Shown: positions 25,400-34,439, numbered from the stretch's first letter. The stretch: DNA of 64,000 nucleotides from an uncultured Mailhella sp. (GCF_944324995.1 NZ_CALUYL010000005.1:1-64000); one strand, 5' to 3'. A program made the numbers and translations. The notes: generated from the letters alone by a model not told the origin.

Positions 25400-26671
25400 T
25401 CAGAGCAGGAAGAGGCAGACCTGTGGAACAAAGGCGATGAGCACGGTAACGCCGAGCATGGCGCATATGAACGGTCCGGCAGCGCGGCATACGGCGCTGA
25501 AGGGAGTGCCGGTCATGGCGCAGGCCATGAACAGGTTGATTCCTACAGGAGGCGTAATGACGCCGCAGACAATGGTAGTGACGAAGACTACGCCGAAGTG
25601 GATGGGATTGATGCCGACAGCCGTAACGATGGGCATGAGCACGGGAGTCATGAGCAGAATGGCGGAGGAAACTTCCATGAAGCATCCGAGAAGGATGAAC
25701 AGGAGCACGAACAGAGCCATAAGAATGTACTTGTTCGTGGTAATGCCGGTAATATAGCCGGCAATGACGGCGTCGGCCTGGAAGTATACGAGCACCTGAC
25801 CGAGTACGAGGGCACCGATGACGATGAGGAAGATCATGCCGGTGGAGCGCAGAGAGCTCATGAAGATTTTTCCGGCCAGCTCCCAGGTCATGTTGCGGGT
25901 AATGAAGCATTCCACGAACAGGCTGTACACTACGGCGACGCCGCCGGCTTCCGTGGGCGTGGTAATGCCGCCGTAGATGCCGCCGAGAACGATGACGGGA
26001 ACAAGCAGCGCCCACTTCGCATTCCACAGAGCCCTGCCTCGTTCACCCCAGGAAGCTCTGGGAGCAAGGCGACCGTAACCGTAGCGCCTGCTGTAGTAGT
26101 ATGACACGCCCATGAAGGCCACGGCAATGAGAATACCGCCGGGAATCATGGCTATGAACAGATCGCTGATGGATGCGCCGGACATGGAACCGAAGAGAAT
26201 GACCGCGATGCTCGGAGGAATGATGGGACCGAGCGCGCCGCCTGCGGCGCAGAGGGCGGCAGAAAAAGGCTCAGGATACCCTTCTTCCTTCATGGAAGGA
26301 AGAACCATGCCGCCCACGGCTGCGAGCGTTGCCGGAGCCGATCCGCAGAGAGCGCCGTAGAAAAGACTGGTCATGACGGAAATATGGGCGAGGCCGCCGT
26401 GCATATGGCCGACGAGCGTTCTGGAGAACTGAAGAAGCACTCTTGCCAGCGTTCCCTGAGACATGATTTCTCCGGCGATGACGAAGAAGGGAATGGCCAG
26501 CAGTGGAACGGATTCAAACGTACTGTAAAAGATGCCGGAAAAAATGGCCATGGGTACGTCGCCGATGACAACCGCAGCCATGGCTGCCAAAGAAAGAGCC
26601 ACACCTATCTGCACGCCGATGGCAAGAAGCACCACGAGCAGCACGAACATTACGAGAAGAGGAGTCGCCAT
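25400..26671 (-). CDS. dctM: TRAP transporter large permease subunit
   Basis: A 423-residue DctM-type protein with about 12 hydrophobic segments; it starts MATPLLVMFVLLVVLLAIGVQIGVAL. It is the transport subunit of a sodium-driven tripartite ATP-independent periplasmic transporter for an organic anion. Conserved features include the VPLLAIPFFVIAGEIMSQGTLARVLLQFSRTLVGH region and GCFMEVSSAILLMTPVLMPIVTAVGINPIHFGV. It follows dctQ by 9 bases and shares its transcript. The sigma54 promoter before dctP and the neighbouring GRE operon suggest that it imports the GRE substrate. Confidence 0.95.
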   Translation of the reverse strand: MATPLLVMFVLLVVLLAIGVQIGVALSLAAMAAVVIGDVPMAIFSGIFYSTFESVPLLAIPFFVIAGEIMSQGTLARVLLQFSRTLVGHMHGGLAHISVMTSLFYGALCGSAPATLAAVGGMVLPSMKEEGYPEPFSAALCAAGGALGPIIPPSIAVILFGSMSGASISDLFIAMIPGGILIAVAFMGVSYYYSRRYGYGRLAPRASWGERGRALWNAKWALLVPVIVLGGIYGGITTPTEAGGVAVVYSLFVECFITRNMTWELAGKIFMSSLRSTGMIFLIVIGALVLGQVLVYFQADAVIAGYITGITTNKYILMALFVLLFILLGCFMEVSSAILLMTPVLMPIVTAVGINPIHFGVVFVTTIVCGVITPPVGINLFMACAMTGTPFSAVCRAAGPFICAMLGVTVLIAFVPQVCLFLL

Positions 26672-26680
26672 GTTGACCTT

Positions 26681-27169
26681 CTACTTGTTTACGGGAGTCT
26701 TGAGCAGTTTGATGAGATTTCTCAGGCAGTACAGCGACATGGCCAGGAAACTCAGCGGAATGGCCGTGGAAACCAGCGCAATGGGAACGGGCACGGTAAT
26801 GGCGTATTGCTCCATGTCCATGGTTTCCAGCACGAGTTCCACGCCGAGCCATGCAAGCACGAGGCAGAAGATGATGACGACGACCATATTTATAACGTCG
26901 AACACTCTGCGTACTGAAGGCGACATATACATGAGCAGCGTGTCGATGCGCAGATGGGAGTCATTTTCCATGGCGAGAATGATTCCGATGTACGATACCC
27001 AGAGGAAGATGAACGAATAGACTTCTTCGCTCCAGGAGAAGGCATGTCCCAGGCAGTAACGGGAAATAACGCTGACAAACAGTACCGCGATGAGGCAGGC
27101 AAAGGCCGCGCTGCCCACGTAGAAGAGGATTTTGGTAATCCTGTCAACGATGGACGTTTTCATAACCAT
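26681..27169 (-). CDS. dctQ: TRAP transporter small permease subunit
   Basis: A 162-residue DctQ-type protein with four hydrophobic helices. The TRAP small-subunit pattern VISRYCLGHAFSWSEEVYSFIFLWVSYIGI (short pieces VISRY, WSEE and FLWVSYIG are diagnostic) lies in helices 1-2, and the C terminus has the usual RNLIKLL tail. It pairs with DctM to form the membrane complex. A 119-base gap with a small TCCGG/CCGGA hairpin separates it from dctP upstream, which may serve to set higher dctP than dctQM expression. Confidence 0.93.
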   Translation of the reverse strand: MVMKTSIVDRITKILFYVGSAAFACLIAVLFVSVISRYCLGHAFSWSEEVYSFIFLWVSYIGIILAMENDSHLRIDTLLMYMSPSVRRVFDVINMVVVIIFCLVLAWLGVELVLETMDMEQYAITVPVPIALVSTAIPLSFLAMSLYCLRNLIKLLKTPVNK

Positions 27170-27288
27170 CCCTTTGGTAAGAAAGATTTATCTGCAGGCC
27201 GGGAGCGGGCCGCCGCCCTGGAACATTCCGGAAATCCGGACTGGAGGCGACCCGTCGAACCGAAAAGAATGTTCTGAGCGGCCCCGGA

Positions 27289-28281
27289 CTACTTGAGGCT
27301 GGAATATTCACTGTAGAGCTTTTCCACCCACTCGCCGGGAACATGGGAGAAGTCCTTGTACACGTCCTTGACGGCGGCCGTCCAACGATTGCGTTCTTCT
27401 TCGCCCGGCACGAATACGGGATGACCTTCGGCAGCGAGTTCATCCATCAGCCGTCTGTCGTCGTCATACATGGCTCTGATATTCTTGTTGCCGACTTCAA
27501 TGATGATGTCCCTGATGGTGTTTCTGTCGGCTTCGGGGAGCTTGTCCCACCATCTGCGGTTGGCGATGACCACGGCGGTCATGGGCATGATGTCGAACTT
27601 GGACCAGTAGGGAGCAACACTGATGATGCTGGCGGTCACGCCCTGAGCGAGTTCGGGATCAACCCCTTCGATGACCTTCTGCTGAAGCGAGGTATAGCAT
27701 TCCGTCCAGGCGAGCGGTACGGGAGCCATACCGAGCTTCTTCATGGTCGCAAGATGGATTTTGGAAGGCGTAACGCGCAGCTTGAGGCCTTTGGCGTCTT
27801 CAAGCGTCTTGACGGGACGGGTGAGCATGAACACGCGCGAAGAGGTGGCAAAGGCTCCGATGACGATGAGGTTCTTGCTGCTCGCGGCCTTGTAGATTTC
27901 CATGGAGGTAGGCCCGTTGAGCACCGAGGCCATGTCGGGATGGTATTTGGTGATGCCGGGCATATCCAACACATCCAGCTTGGGAAGAAAACCGGAAAGG
28001 TTGCCGGAACTGGAAACAAGGAAGTTGAGGTTGCCCGCATTGAGCAGCTTGACCTGAGCAGGAACGGGACCGAGCTTGCTGTCGTCATAGCTTTCCAGAG
28101 TATACCGACCGCCGGTGCGCTCCTTTATGGTGTCGCAAAGCTCATGCACGGCCTTGGTAATGATGCTGTCCGACGTGAAGGCATTGCCGATTTTCATGGA
28201 GGTTGCGGCATGGGATTCGCCGGCAAGACCGGCAAAGGGCATGGAAGCAAGCGCCAGAGCAACGAAAAGATGTTTCAGCAT
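27289..28281 (-). CDS. dctP: TRAP transporter substrate-binding protein
   Basis: A 330-residue periplasmic solute-binding protein with a Sec signal peptide (MLKHLFVALALASMPFAGLAG, cleavage likely near HAA). The DctP family pattern is clear: KIGNAFTSDSIITKAVHELCD at the mature N terminus, the LKLRVTPSKIHLATMKKLGMAPVPL segment with the Arg that binds the ligand carboxylate or sulfonate, and YTSLQQKVIEGVDPELAQG. It is the first gene of the dctPQM operon, preceded by a -24/-12 promoter at 28340-28356. The ligand is predicted to be the GRE substrate, an anionic C2-C3 compound. Confidence 0.94.
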   Translation of the reverse strand: MLKHLFVALALASMPFAGLAGESHAATSMKIGNAFTSDSIITKAVHELCDTIKERTGGRYTLESYDDSKLGPVPAQVKLLNAGNLNFLVSSSGNLSGFLPKLDVLDMPGITKYHPDMASVLNGPTSMEIYKAASSKNLIVIGAFATSSRVFMLTRPVKTLEDAKGLKLRVTPSKIHLATMKKLGMAPVPLAWTECYTSLQQKVIEGVDPELAQGVTASIISVAPYWSKFDIMPMTAVVIANRRWWDKLPEADRNTIRDIIIEVGNKNIRAMYDDDRRLMDELAAEGHPVFVPGEEERNRWTAAVKDVYKDFSHVPGEWVEKLYSEYSSLK

Positions 28282-28339
28282 GGGGTCTCCTGTACGAAGT
28301 GTTGGTATGAGCCGTATTCAAAAACGTTACCAGCACTCA

Positions 28340-28356
28340 AGCAAGAATCATGCCAA
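28340..28356 (-). promoter_or_regulatory. Sigma54 (-24/-12) promoter of dctPQM
   Basis: On the minus strand the site reads TTGGCATGATTCTTGCT, matching the consensus YTGGCACGRNNNTTGCW at all but one position. It lies about 60 bases before the dctP start. The adjacent gene encodes a sigma54 activator, which supports use. Confidence 0.85.
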
Positions 28357-28434
28357 ACTGAAGGCGCCTCCCAAAAGAAAAAAACGGGAATTTCATCCCC
28401 CGACACCTCGGAGAACGTTTTCCACGACAGAATC

Positions 28435-28528
28435 ATGTTACATTTTTTACAAGACTAGTTGTATTTTTGTAACATAAAAACTCTCTCATAACTATTTTAT
28501 TTTATTTTTAAAAAAATATCATGTTACA
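28435..28528. promoter_or_regulatory. Candidate activator binding sites (TGTAACAT repeats)
   Basis: Three copies of one 8-mer occur upstream of the dctP promoter: ATGTTACA at 28435-28442, its inverse TGTAACAT at 28468-28475 (33 bases away), and ATGTTACA at 28521-28528 overlapping the regulator stop codon. They lie about 80-190 bases upstream of the -24/-12 promoter, the usual place for a sigma54 enhancer. Assignment to the adjacent activator is an inference. Confidence 0.55.
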
Positions 28529-29936
28529 TTTTTTCATCGTTTTCTGACTCGTCGAAAGATATATCGTACTCCTTGAGCTTGCGAAACAGCGTTACTCTGT
28601 CAATTTTCAGGTGACGAGAAAGGGAAATCCTTGTCTTGTACAGCCTGACGGCCCGTGTGAGCAGAGCTTTTTCAAAATCCCGCTTCAGTTCCTTGAACGA
28701 CGAGCGGAGTATCCTTTCATTGGAAAGAAACTCTTCCGAGGGAGGATTCTCCGGCTCCAAAATTTCGGGAGCTTTTTCCTGAATACTGTACAAGTCCTTT
28801 TTTTCTATGATATTTTTTCTCAGCGTAAGGACAAGGCCATGAATGAACTGATCCAGCTCACGCACGTTTCCGGGCCAGCCGTACGCAGTGAGGACTCCGG
28901 CGGCTTCGTCTGAAAGTCTCATGGGTCTGCCGTATTCACGCCCGTACTTGACAAGAAAATTCAAGGACATGGGAACAATGTCATCCCGATGTTCCCGCAG
29001 GGGAGGAATGGTGATGGGCAGAAGATTCAGGCGATAGTACAGATCCTTGCGGAATTTTCCCTCCTCGACTTCCTTTTTCAGCTCCCGGTTCGTTGCAGCA
29101 ATGAAACGTACGTCTATTTTGACCGGACTTGTCGACCCCATGCGCAAAAGTTCCTTTTCCTGGAGCACGCGCAGCAGTCTGTTCTGCAGGTGGAAAGGAA
29201 GCTCCCCTATTTCATCAAGAAACAGCGTGCCTCCGTTGGCCGCCTCGATAAGTCCTATCTTTCCCTTGGAACTGCCGCCCGTGAAGGTTCCGGGCGCGTA
29301 GCCGAACAGTTCCGCCTCAATGAGATTCTCCGGCAGGCACGAGCAGTCCACCGTGACGAACTTCTTTGCTCTGCGCCCGCTCATGTCGTGGATTCTTCGA
29401 GCAAACATGCTCTTGCCCACGCCGGATTCCCCAAGCAGAAGCACGGTGGCCGGAGTGTCGGCGATGTATGTGATTTTCTGCATGAGTTCCTGCAGAACCG
29501 CGCTTTCCACAACGAAGCTGTCGGCCGCCGGAGCGGTGCCGAATCCGGCGGCAGAAAGCTGCCGTTTCTGCTCCTGAATTTCATCCTTAAGCCGTTCAAG
29601 TTCCGAAATATCCCTGCTCAGCGTGGCGACATACTGCACCTTTCCATCGTCTCCGAAGAGCGGGTAGGAGGTCAGTACATAGGTGCTGCCGTTTCTGCTC
29701 ACGCAGGTGCCCTTCTGCACCTTTCCCGTCTTTACGACAGCAGGGTTGAGCGCTGCGGTGACTATTTTTTTCCGCAGCATCTGATGCACGTCGTAACTAT
29801 TGAGATATTCAGCAGAAATGCCGCTAAGCTGCACATAGGCGTTATTGAAGAACACATGTCGGCCTTCGCTGTCGGTAATAACGCAGCCCTCGGTCATGAG
29901 TTCCAGCACGGCTTTATAACAGTCGCATCCGTTCAT
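28524..29936 (-). CDS. PAS-AAA+ sigma54-dependent transcriptional activator
   Basis: A 470-residue enhancer-binding protein. An N-terminal PAS-type sensor (residues about 10-125, with VITDSEGRHVFFNNAYVQLSG) is followed by the AAA+ core: Walker A GESGVGKS near residue 168, Walker B GGTLFLDEIGELP, and arginine-finger region RFIAATN. The sigma54-contacting loop reads GTFTGG instead of the usual GAFTGA. A Fis-type helix-turn-helix ends the protein (ISLSRHLKIDRVTLFRKLKEY). It lies between the two sigma54 promoters (dctP and GRE) and probably senses the substrate or a metabolite and switches on both operons. No phosphoacceptor domain is present. Confidence 0.9.
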   Translation of the reverse strand: MNGCDCYKAVLELMTEGCVITDSEGRHVFFNNAYVQLSGISAEYLNSYDVHQMLRKKIVTAALNPAVVKTGKVQKGTCVSRNGSTYVLTSYPLFGDDGKVQYVATLSRDISELERLKDEIQEQKRQLSAAGFGTAPAADSFVVESAVLQELMQKITYIADTPATVLLLGESGVGKSMFARRIHDMSGRRAKKFVTVDCSCLPENLIEAELFGYAPGTFTGGSSKGKIGLIEAANGGTLFLDEIGELPFHLQNRLLRVLQEKELLRMGSTSPVKIDVRFIAATNRELKKEVEEGKFRKDLYYRLNLLPITIPPLREHRDDIVPMSLNFLVKYGREYGRPMRLSDEAAGVLTAYGWPGNVRELDQFIHGLVLTLRKNIIEKKDLYSIQEKAPEILEPENPPSEEFLSNERILRSSFKELKRDFEKALLTRAVRLYKTRISLSRHLKIDRVTLFRKLKEYDISFDESENDEKM

Positions 29937-29949
29937 GAGAGCACTCCTG

Positions 29950-29966
29950 TTGGCATACTTCTTGCA
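29950..29966 (+). promoter_or_regulatory. Sigma54 (-24/-12) promoter of the GRE operon
   Basis: TTGGCATACTTCTTGCA has the invariant GG and GC pairs at the right spacing and matches most of the sigma54 consensus. It lies about 90 bases before the GRE start and just upstream of the divergent regulator start. Confidence 0.8.
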
Positions 29967-30053
29967 AATGTGAAGAGGGAATTCTGATGCTGCCGGAAAC
30001 TCCTCCTTCCGGCCTTTCCCTCATCTCCTTTTTTCAGAACAGAGGAAAACATT

Positions 30054-32576
30054 ATGAGTCAAGCTGTCGAATGCTGCTGTTCCGCGACCGAAGAAACATA
30101 TCATGACGGCGAAGTTCTCTCCGAACACGAAAAAAACGTGCTCGGACATGTGAACGTTCTTAAAAACGCCCATCCGCGCGTCTATCAGATTGTAAAAAGC
30201 TTTGAGAATACCACTCCCCGTCTCGATATCCAGCGGGGATTGTATTTTACTCAGAGCATGAAGGCAACCGTGGGACAGCCGCTTATCCTGCGCTGGGCAA
30301 AGGCTCTGCACCACATTGCCGAAAACATCGAAGTCTATATCGACGACAATCAGCTCCTCGCCGGCCGCATAGGCGCACAGAATACCAGATACGGCATTCT
30401 GTATCCTGAAGTCGAGGGGGATTTCTATCGTACCTTCCTCAGCAATCTCTCTTCCCGCGAAGGCAACCATGTAATCCTCACTCCCGAAGATCACAAGATC
30501 ATCAATGAGGAAATAGGACCGTTCTGGGAAGGCAAAACCTACCATGAAAACTTCACGGCGGCCCTTCCCGACGATATCCGGGATTTTCTTTTCCTGAATC
30601 GCGAAGGCACGGAATCAAGGTTCATCGTTCAGGAACAGTCGGGCTACCGCTCTTCCCTGCAATGGGTGCATGACTACGGCACGGCCATAAACCGGGGCTT
30701 TGCGGCCATACGCGACGAATCGCAGGCAAGACTCGACAGCCTTGATCTGGACAACCCCAGAAACGTCATTGAGAAGAAGCCGTTCCTCGAGGCCATGGTC
30801 ATCGTATGCGACGCCATCATTCTCTGGGCGCACCGTCATGCCGAACTGGCCCGAAGCATGGCCGCTCAGGAAACTGATCCCGTACGCCGGGAAGAGCTGC
30901 TCGTCATCGCCGAAAACTGCGATCAGGTTCCCGCCTATCCTGCCAGGAACTTCCACCAGGCCGTGCAGTGTCAGTGGTTCGTGCAGATGTTCTCCAGACT
31001 GGAACAGCGTACCGGAACCACCATTTCCAACGGCCGCATGGATCAGTATCTCTACCCTCTGTTCAAGCAGGACATGGAAAACGGCTCGCTCACGGAAGAA
31101 AGAGCGCTGGAACTGCTTGAATGCATGTGGGCCGGCATGTCGCAGTTCGTGGAGCTGTACATCAGCTCTCAGGCCAATGCCTTCTTCCAGGGCTATGCGC
31201 ACTGGGAGGCCGTAAGCATTGGCGGACAGGACCGCAACGGCAATGACGCCACCAATGAACTTTCTCACCTTCTGCTCAAGTCCAAGCGCGAATTTCCCAG
31301 CCACTATCCCGACCTTGCCGCACGCGTTCATTCCCGCACGCCCGACTCCTTCCTTGCCGACATTGCCGAAACCATCAAGTTCGGCAGCGGTTTTCCGAAG
31401 CTGCTCAACGACGAGGAAGTCATTCCCCTGCTGGTGAGTCAGGGAGCGCCCATGGGCGACGCTCTGGACTACTCCGTGAGCGGCTGCACGGAAGTGCGCA
31501 TGCCCAACAGAGACACCTATACTTCCGGCGGCGGCATGATCAACCTCGCAGCCGCCATCGAGCTTGCGCTCAACAACGGCCGCATGAAGAAATACGGCGA
31601 CAAGCTGCTCGGCATGGAAACCGGTGATCCGCGGAACATGAAGACCTGGGACGAGTTCTGGGAAGCCGTAAAGGTCCAGCTCAACAACTTCATGCGCATC
31701 ATCTTTGCGGTGCAGTACGTCATCAACAAGGAACGTCCCAAACATTTTGCCCAGCCCATGGCGTCGGCGCTTCATGCCTTGTGCCGCAAGCACTGCATGG
31801 ATCTGCACAGTGAGCACATTCCTGAAGGCTATGAAGTGGCCTGCTCCGACTTCGTGGGCTATTCCACGCTCATAGACAGCCTTGCCGCCGTGAAGAAGCA
31901 CGTCTATGAAGACAGGGACATCTCCATGGACGAACTTCTTGCGGCCCTCAATGCCGACTTTGAAGGGCATGAAAAGACGCAGGAACTGCTCAGTCACAGT
32001 CCCGCATACGGAAACAACGATCCCTACGCCGACTCCATCGGCAAGGACATAGACCGTGTTCTGGAAGAATACAGTCTCGCCCACAAGGACGAACTCGGCT
32101 TCCTCATGCAGATACGGTATGTGACGGTAACGGCCCATGTGCCGAACGGCCGTGTGGTGTCGGCCACCCCCAACGGAAGAAAGGCATGGTCGCCGCTCTC
32201 CGAAGGTGCCTCCGCGGGCTACAGCACCGACGCCCATGGTCCTACGGCGCTTCTGCTCAGCAATGCCGCCGTCAAGAACCGCGATCTCATTGCAAGAGCC
32301 GGTCGAGTTCTGAACATCAAGTTCAGCCCGAAAACCCTTGAGGGCAAGGCCGGAACACGTCACCTGATGGACTTCATCCGCACCTTCGTCGATCTCAAGC
32401 TCTGGCATGTGCAGTTCAACATCGTGAACCGCGCCACGCTCATCCGTGCCAAGAAGGAGCCTCAGAAGTACCGCAACCTGATCGTCCGTGTTGCCGGCTA
32501 CAGCGCCTTCTTCGTCGACCTGACGAGCGACCTGCAGGATGACATCATCAACCGAACCGAACAGGACAACATCTGA
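30054..32576 (+). CDS. Glycyl radical enzyme, candidate alkylsulfonate C-S lyase
   Basis: An 840-residue GRE of the PFL2/CutC/IslA superfamily. The thiyl-radical cysteine is C478 in SGCTEVR with the general-base-type E480, and the glycyl radical site is G815 in RVAGYS. R189, Q193, W384 and R688 are also present. From memory, isethionate sulfo-lyase uses R189, Q193, W374, C468, E470 and R678; a uniform 10-residue shift in the C-terminal part makes all six coincide. This favours sulfite elimination from a hydroxyalkylsulfonate (isethionate to acetaldehyde, or dihydroxypropanesulfonate to hydroxyacetone). It is preceded by a sigma54 promoter and an AGAGGA site and followed by its activase. No acetaldehyde dehydrogenase is nearby, so the product's fate is open. 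Confidence 0.85.
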   Translation: MSQAVECCCSATEETYHDGEVLSEHEKNVLGHVNVLKNAHPRVYQIVKSFENTTPRLDIQRGLYFTQSMKATVGQPLILRWAKALHHIAENIEVYIDDNQLLAGRIGAQNTRYGILYPEVEGDFYRTFLSNLSSREGNHVILTPEDHKIINEEIGPFWEGKTYHENFTAALPDDIRDFLFLNREGTESRFIVQEQSGYRSSLQWVHDYGTAINRGFAAIRDESQARLDSLDLDNPRNVIEKKPFLEAMVIVCDAIILWAHRHAELARSMAAQETDPVRREELLVIAENCDQVPAYPARNFHQAVQCQWFVQMFSRLEQRTGTTISNGRMDQYLYPLFKQDMENGSLTEERALELLECMWAGMSQFVELYISSQANAFFQGYAHWEAVSIGGQDRNGNDATNELSHLLLKSKREFPSHYPDLAARVHSRTPDSFLADIAETIKFGSGFPKLLNDEEVIPLLVSQGAPMGDALDYSVSGCTEVRMPNRDTYTSGGGMINLAAAIELALNNGRMKKYGDKLLGMETGDPRNMKTWDEFWEAVKVQLNNFMRIIFAVQYVINKERPKHFAQPMASALHALCRKHCMDLHSEHIPEGYEVACSDFVGYSTLIDSLAAVKKHVYEDRDISMDELLAALNADFEGHEKTQELLSHSPAYGNNDPYADSIGKDIDRVLEEYSLAHKDELGFLMQIRYVTVTAHVPNGRVVSATPNGRKAWSPLSEGASAGYSTDAHGPTALLLSNAAVKNRDLIARAGRVLNIKFSPKTLEGKAGTRHLMDFIRTFVDLKLWHVQFNIVNRATLIRAKKEPQKYRNLIVRVAGYSAFFVDLTSDLQDDIINRTEQDNI

Positions 32577-32580
32577 GGCA

Positions 32581-32614
32581 CTGCCGGATGAGGGCAGTCG
32601 TCCTCATCCGGCAG
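32581..32614 (+). promoter_or_regulatory. Intercistronic hairpin between GRE and activase genes
   Basis: A perfect 13-base stem CTGCCGGATGAGG / CCTCATCCGGCAG with an 8-base loop fills most of the 54-base gap. It has no T run, so it more likely stabilises the GRE message or attenuates the activase than terminates fully. Confidence 0.65.
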
Positions 32615-32630
32615 CCACGGAGCCCGCGGC

Positions 32631-33575
32631 ATGAACAGTGATCTGACCACTTCAGGATATGTTTTCAACATTCAGAACTTCAACATTCACGACGGACCGG
32701 GCATCCGCACGCTGGTCTTTCTTAAAGGCTGTCCGCTGCGCTGCGCATGGTGCAGCAATCCCGAATCGCAGGAATCCCGTCCCCAGCTTGTGGTCAAGAA
32801 CACGCTGTGCATGGGAACAGACAAGTGCGGAGACTGCATAGGCATATGCCCGCGGGGAGCGCTTTCCGCAGGCGTGGACGGCAAGCCCGTGCTCGATCGG
32901 AATCTGTGCAGCGACTCGTGTGCCCGCCCCTGCCGCGGAGTATGCCCGTCGAAGGCGATGTTTCTTTTCGGCGAGCGCATGAGCGTGGCGGAGGTGATGA
33001 ATATTGTGGAAAGCGAACGTGATTTCCATGCACGTTCGGAAGGCGGCCTTACGGTTTCCGGCGGCGAACCCTTCATGCAGCCGGACTTTCTGCTTGCGCT
33101 GCTTCGGCAGGCGGAACGCCGCTATATCAATACCGCCGTGGAAACCACGGCCTTCTGCCGCTACGAGACGTTTGAAAACATCGCAGAACATCTCGATACC
33201 GTGATCTGCGACATCAAGCACATGGATGCCGAAATGCACAAACGGCATACGGGCGTGGACAATGCGCTGATTCTGGAGAATATCCGTACGCTGGCGCAGC
33301 GTCGTCCGCATCTCGACATTCTGATCAGAACGCCGGTCATTCCCGGCGTGAACGATACCGATGAGGCCATAACGGCCATTGCCTGCTTTGTGGAACGGCT
33401 TTCCCCGTCGGTCCGCTACGAAATGCTTCCGTATCACCGTCTCGGGGCCAACAAGTATGCCATGCTGAGCAGGCCCTATCCCATGGGCAATGTCTCGCTT
33501 CCCGGAGAAAAAATGCGACACCTGGTCGGTGTGGCAGCTTCTCTTCTGGGGGAACGACTGGTCAACGAACATTGA
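32631..33575 (+). CDS. GRE activating enzyme (radical SAM)
   Basis: A 314-residue activase of the PflA/CutD/IslB type that installs the glycyl radical on the upstream enzyme. The radical SAM motif is C-P-L-R-C-A-W-C near residue 35, preceded by HDGPGIRTLVFLKGCP, a hallmark of GRE activases. An inserted ferredoxin-like domain has two cysteine sets (CMGTDKCGDCIGIC and CSDSCARPCRGVC) for two extra 4Fe-4S clusters, as in activases of the larger GREs. TVSGGEPFMQ is the SAM-binding loop. It is translated from the same transcript as the GRE after the intercistronic hairpin. Confidence 0.93.
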   Translation: MNSDLTTSGYVFNIQNFNIHDGPGIRTLVFLKGCPLRCAWCSNPESQESRPQLVVKNTLCMGTDKCGDCIGICPRGALSAGVDGKPVLDRNLCSDSCARPCRGVCPSKAMFLFGERMSVAEVMNIVESERDFHARSEGGLTVSGGEPFMQPDFLLALLRQAERRYINTAVETTAFCRYETFENIAEHLDTVICDIKHMDAEMHKRHTGVDNALILENIRTLAQRRPHLDILIRTPVIPGVNDTDEAITAIACFVERLSPSVRYEMLPYHRLGANKYAMLSRPYPMGNVSLPGEKMRHLVGVAASLLGERLVNEH

Positions 33576-33602
33576 TCGTTCATGCAGAAAAGGAGAGCAC
33601 TC

Positions 33603-34211
33603 ATGAAAGTCATGGCCTTCAATGGAAGTCCGAGGAAAAACGGCAATACGGCCGCACTGCTTCGCCGCTGTCTCGCCGCAGTGGAAGCCGAAGGAGTGGA
33701 AACCAGGTTCATTCAGCTCGGAGGCAGCGGCATACAGCCCTGCCGGGGATGCAATGCGTGCCGAAAAAACGACAGAGAAGAGTGCATCATAAAAAATGAT
33801 CCTCTGAACGCCTGGTATGCGGAAATGAAGGAGGCCGACGGCATCATTCTGGCCTCTCCCACCTATATCTGGGGCGTCACGGGCGAAATGAAGATATTCC
33901 TCGACCGGGCCACCTATCTTGCCAGAGCCAGACTCCGTGCAGGCAACCTCGAAGGTTCTCTGAAGAACAAGGTGGGCGGCGCGCTTGCCTGTCATGCGTT
34001 CACCGGCGGCGTCAATGCCATTCAGCAGATGCACAGCATGTTCTTCAATGTTCAGATGATCGTTCCGGGCGTGAGCTACTGGCCCGTGGCCACCGGGCTT
34101 CAGCCCGGAGACGTGGAACAGGATGCCGGAGGCCTCCGTTATGCGGAGGAGCTGGGACGAGCTGTGGCGCGACTCGTCAGAAGGCTCGACGCCACGAAGA
34201 ATCTCGCCTGA
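33603..34211 (+). CDS. Flavodoxin-fold FMN reductase / iron-sulfur flavoprotein-like
   Basis: A 202-residue protein of the NADPH-dependent FMN reductase / ISF group. The start at 33603 has AGGAG upstream; an ATG at 33582 is less well placed. The FMN phosphate loop is NGSPRKNGNTAALL, followed by a cysteine-bearing PCRGCNACRKN motif (compact CxxC pair) typical of iron-sulfur flavoproteins, and then SPTYIWGVTGEMKIFLDR. It probably provides low-potential electrons, for example to reduce the activase clusters; this is inferred from its place in the operon. It follows the activase by 27 bases. Confidence 0.8.
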   Translation: MKVMAFNGSPRKNGNTAALLRRCLAAVEAEGVETRFIQLGGSGIQPCRGCNACRKNDREECIIKNDPLNAWYAEMKEADGIILASPTYIWGVTGEMKIFLDRATYLARARLRAGNLEGSLKNKVGGALACHAFTGGVNAIQQMHSMFFNVQMIVPGVSYWPVATGLQPGDVEQDAGGLRYAEELGRAVARLVRRLDATKNLA

Positions 34212-34439
34212 CGACTCGGCGTCCGCGATGCACGACTCGTTGCCGGGGCATCCGTTCAGGGTTCCGGCAGGCCCTCTCTTCTGTCGGACACTGTCCGTTC
34301 ACGCGGGACGAGCATGACGAAGTGATTTTCCGCCGCGTTTCTGCGGCATCTCCTTGTACGGGAATCACGCATCGCCTCCAGCCAGCCTCCGAGGCGTCCG
34401 CATTTTCTCTGTCTTCAATATTTCACACGGAAGGTTATT

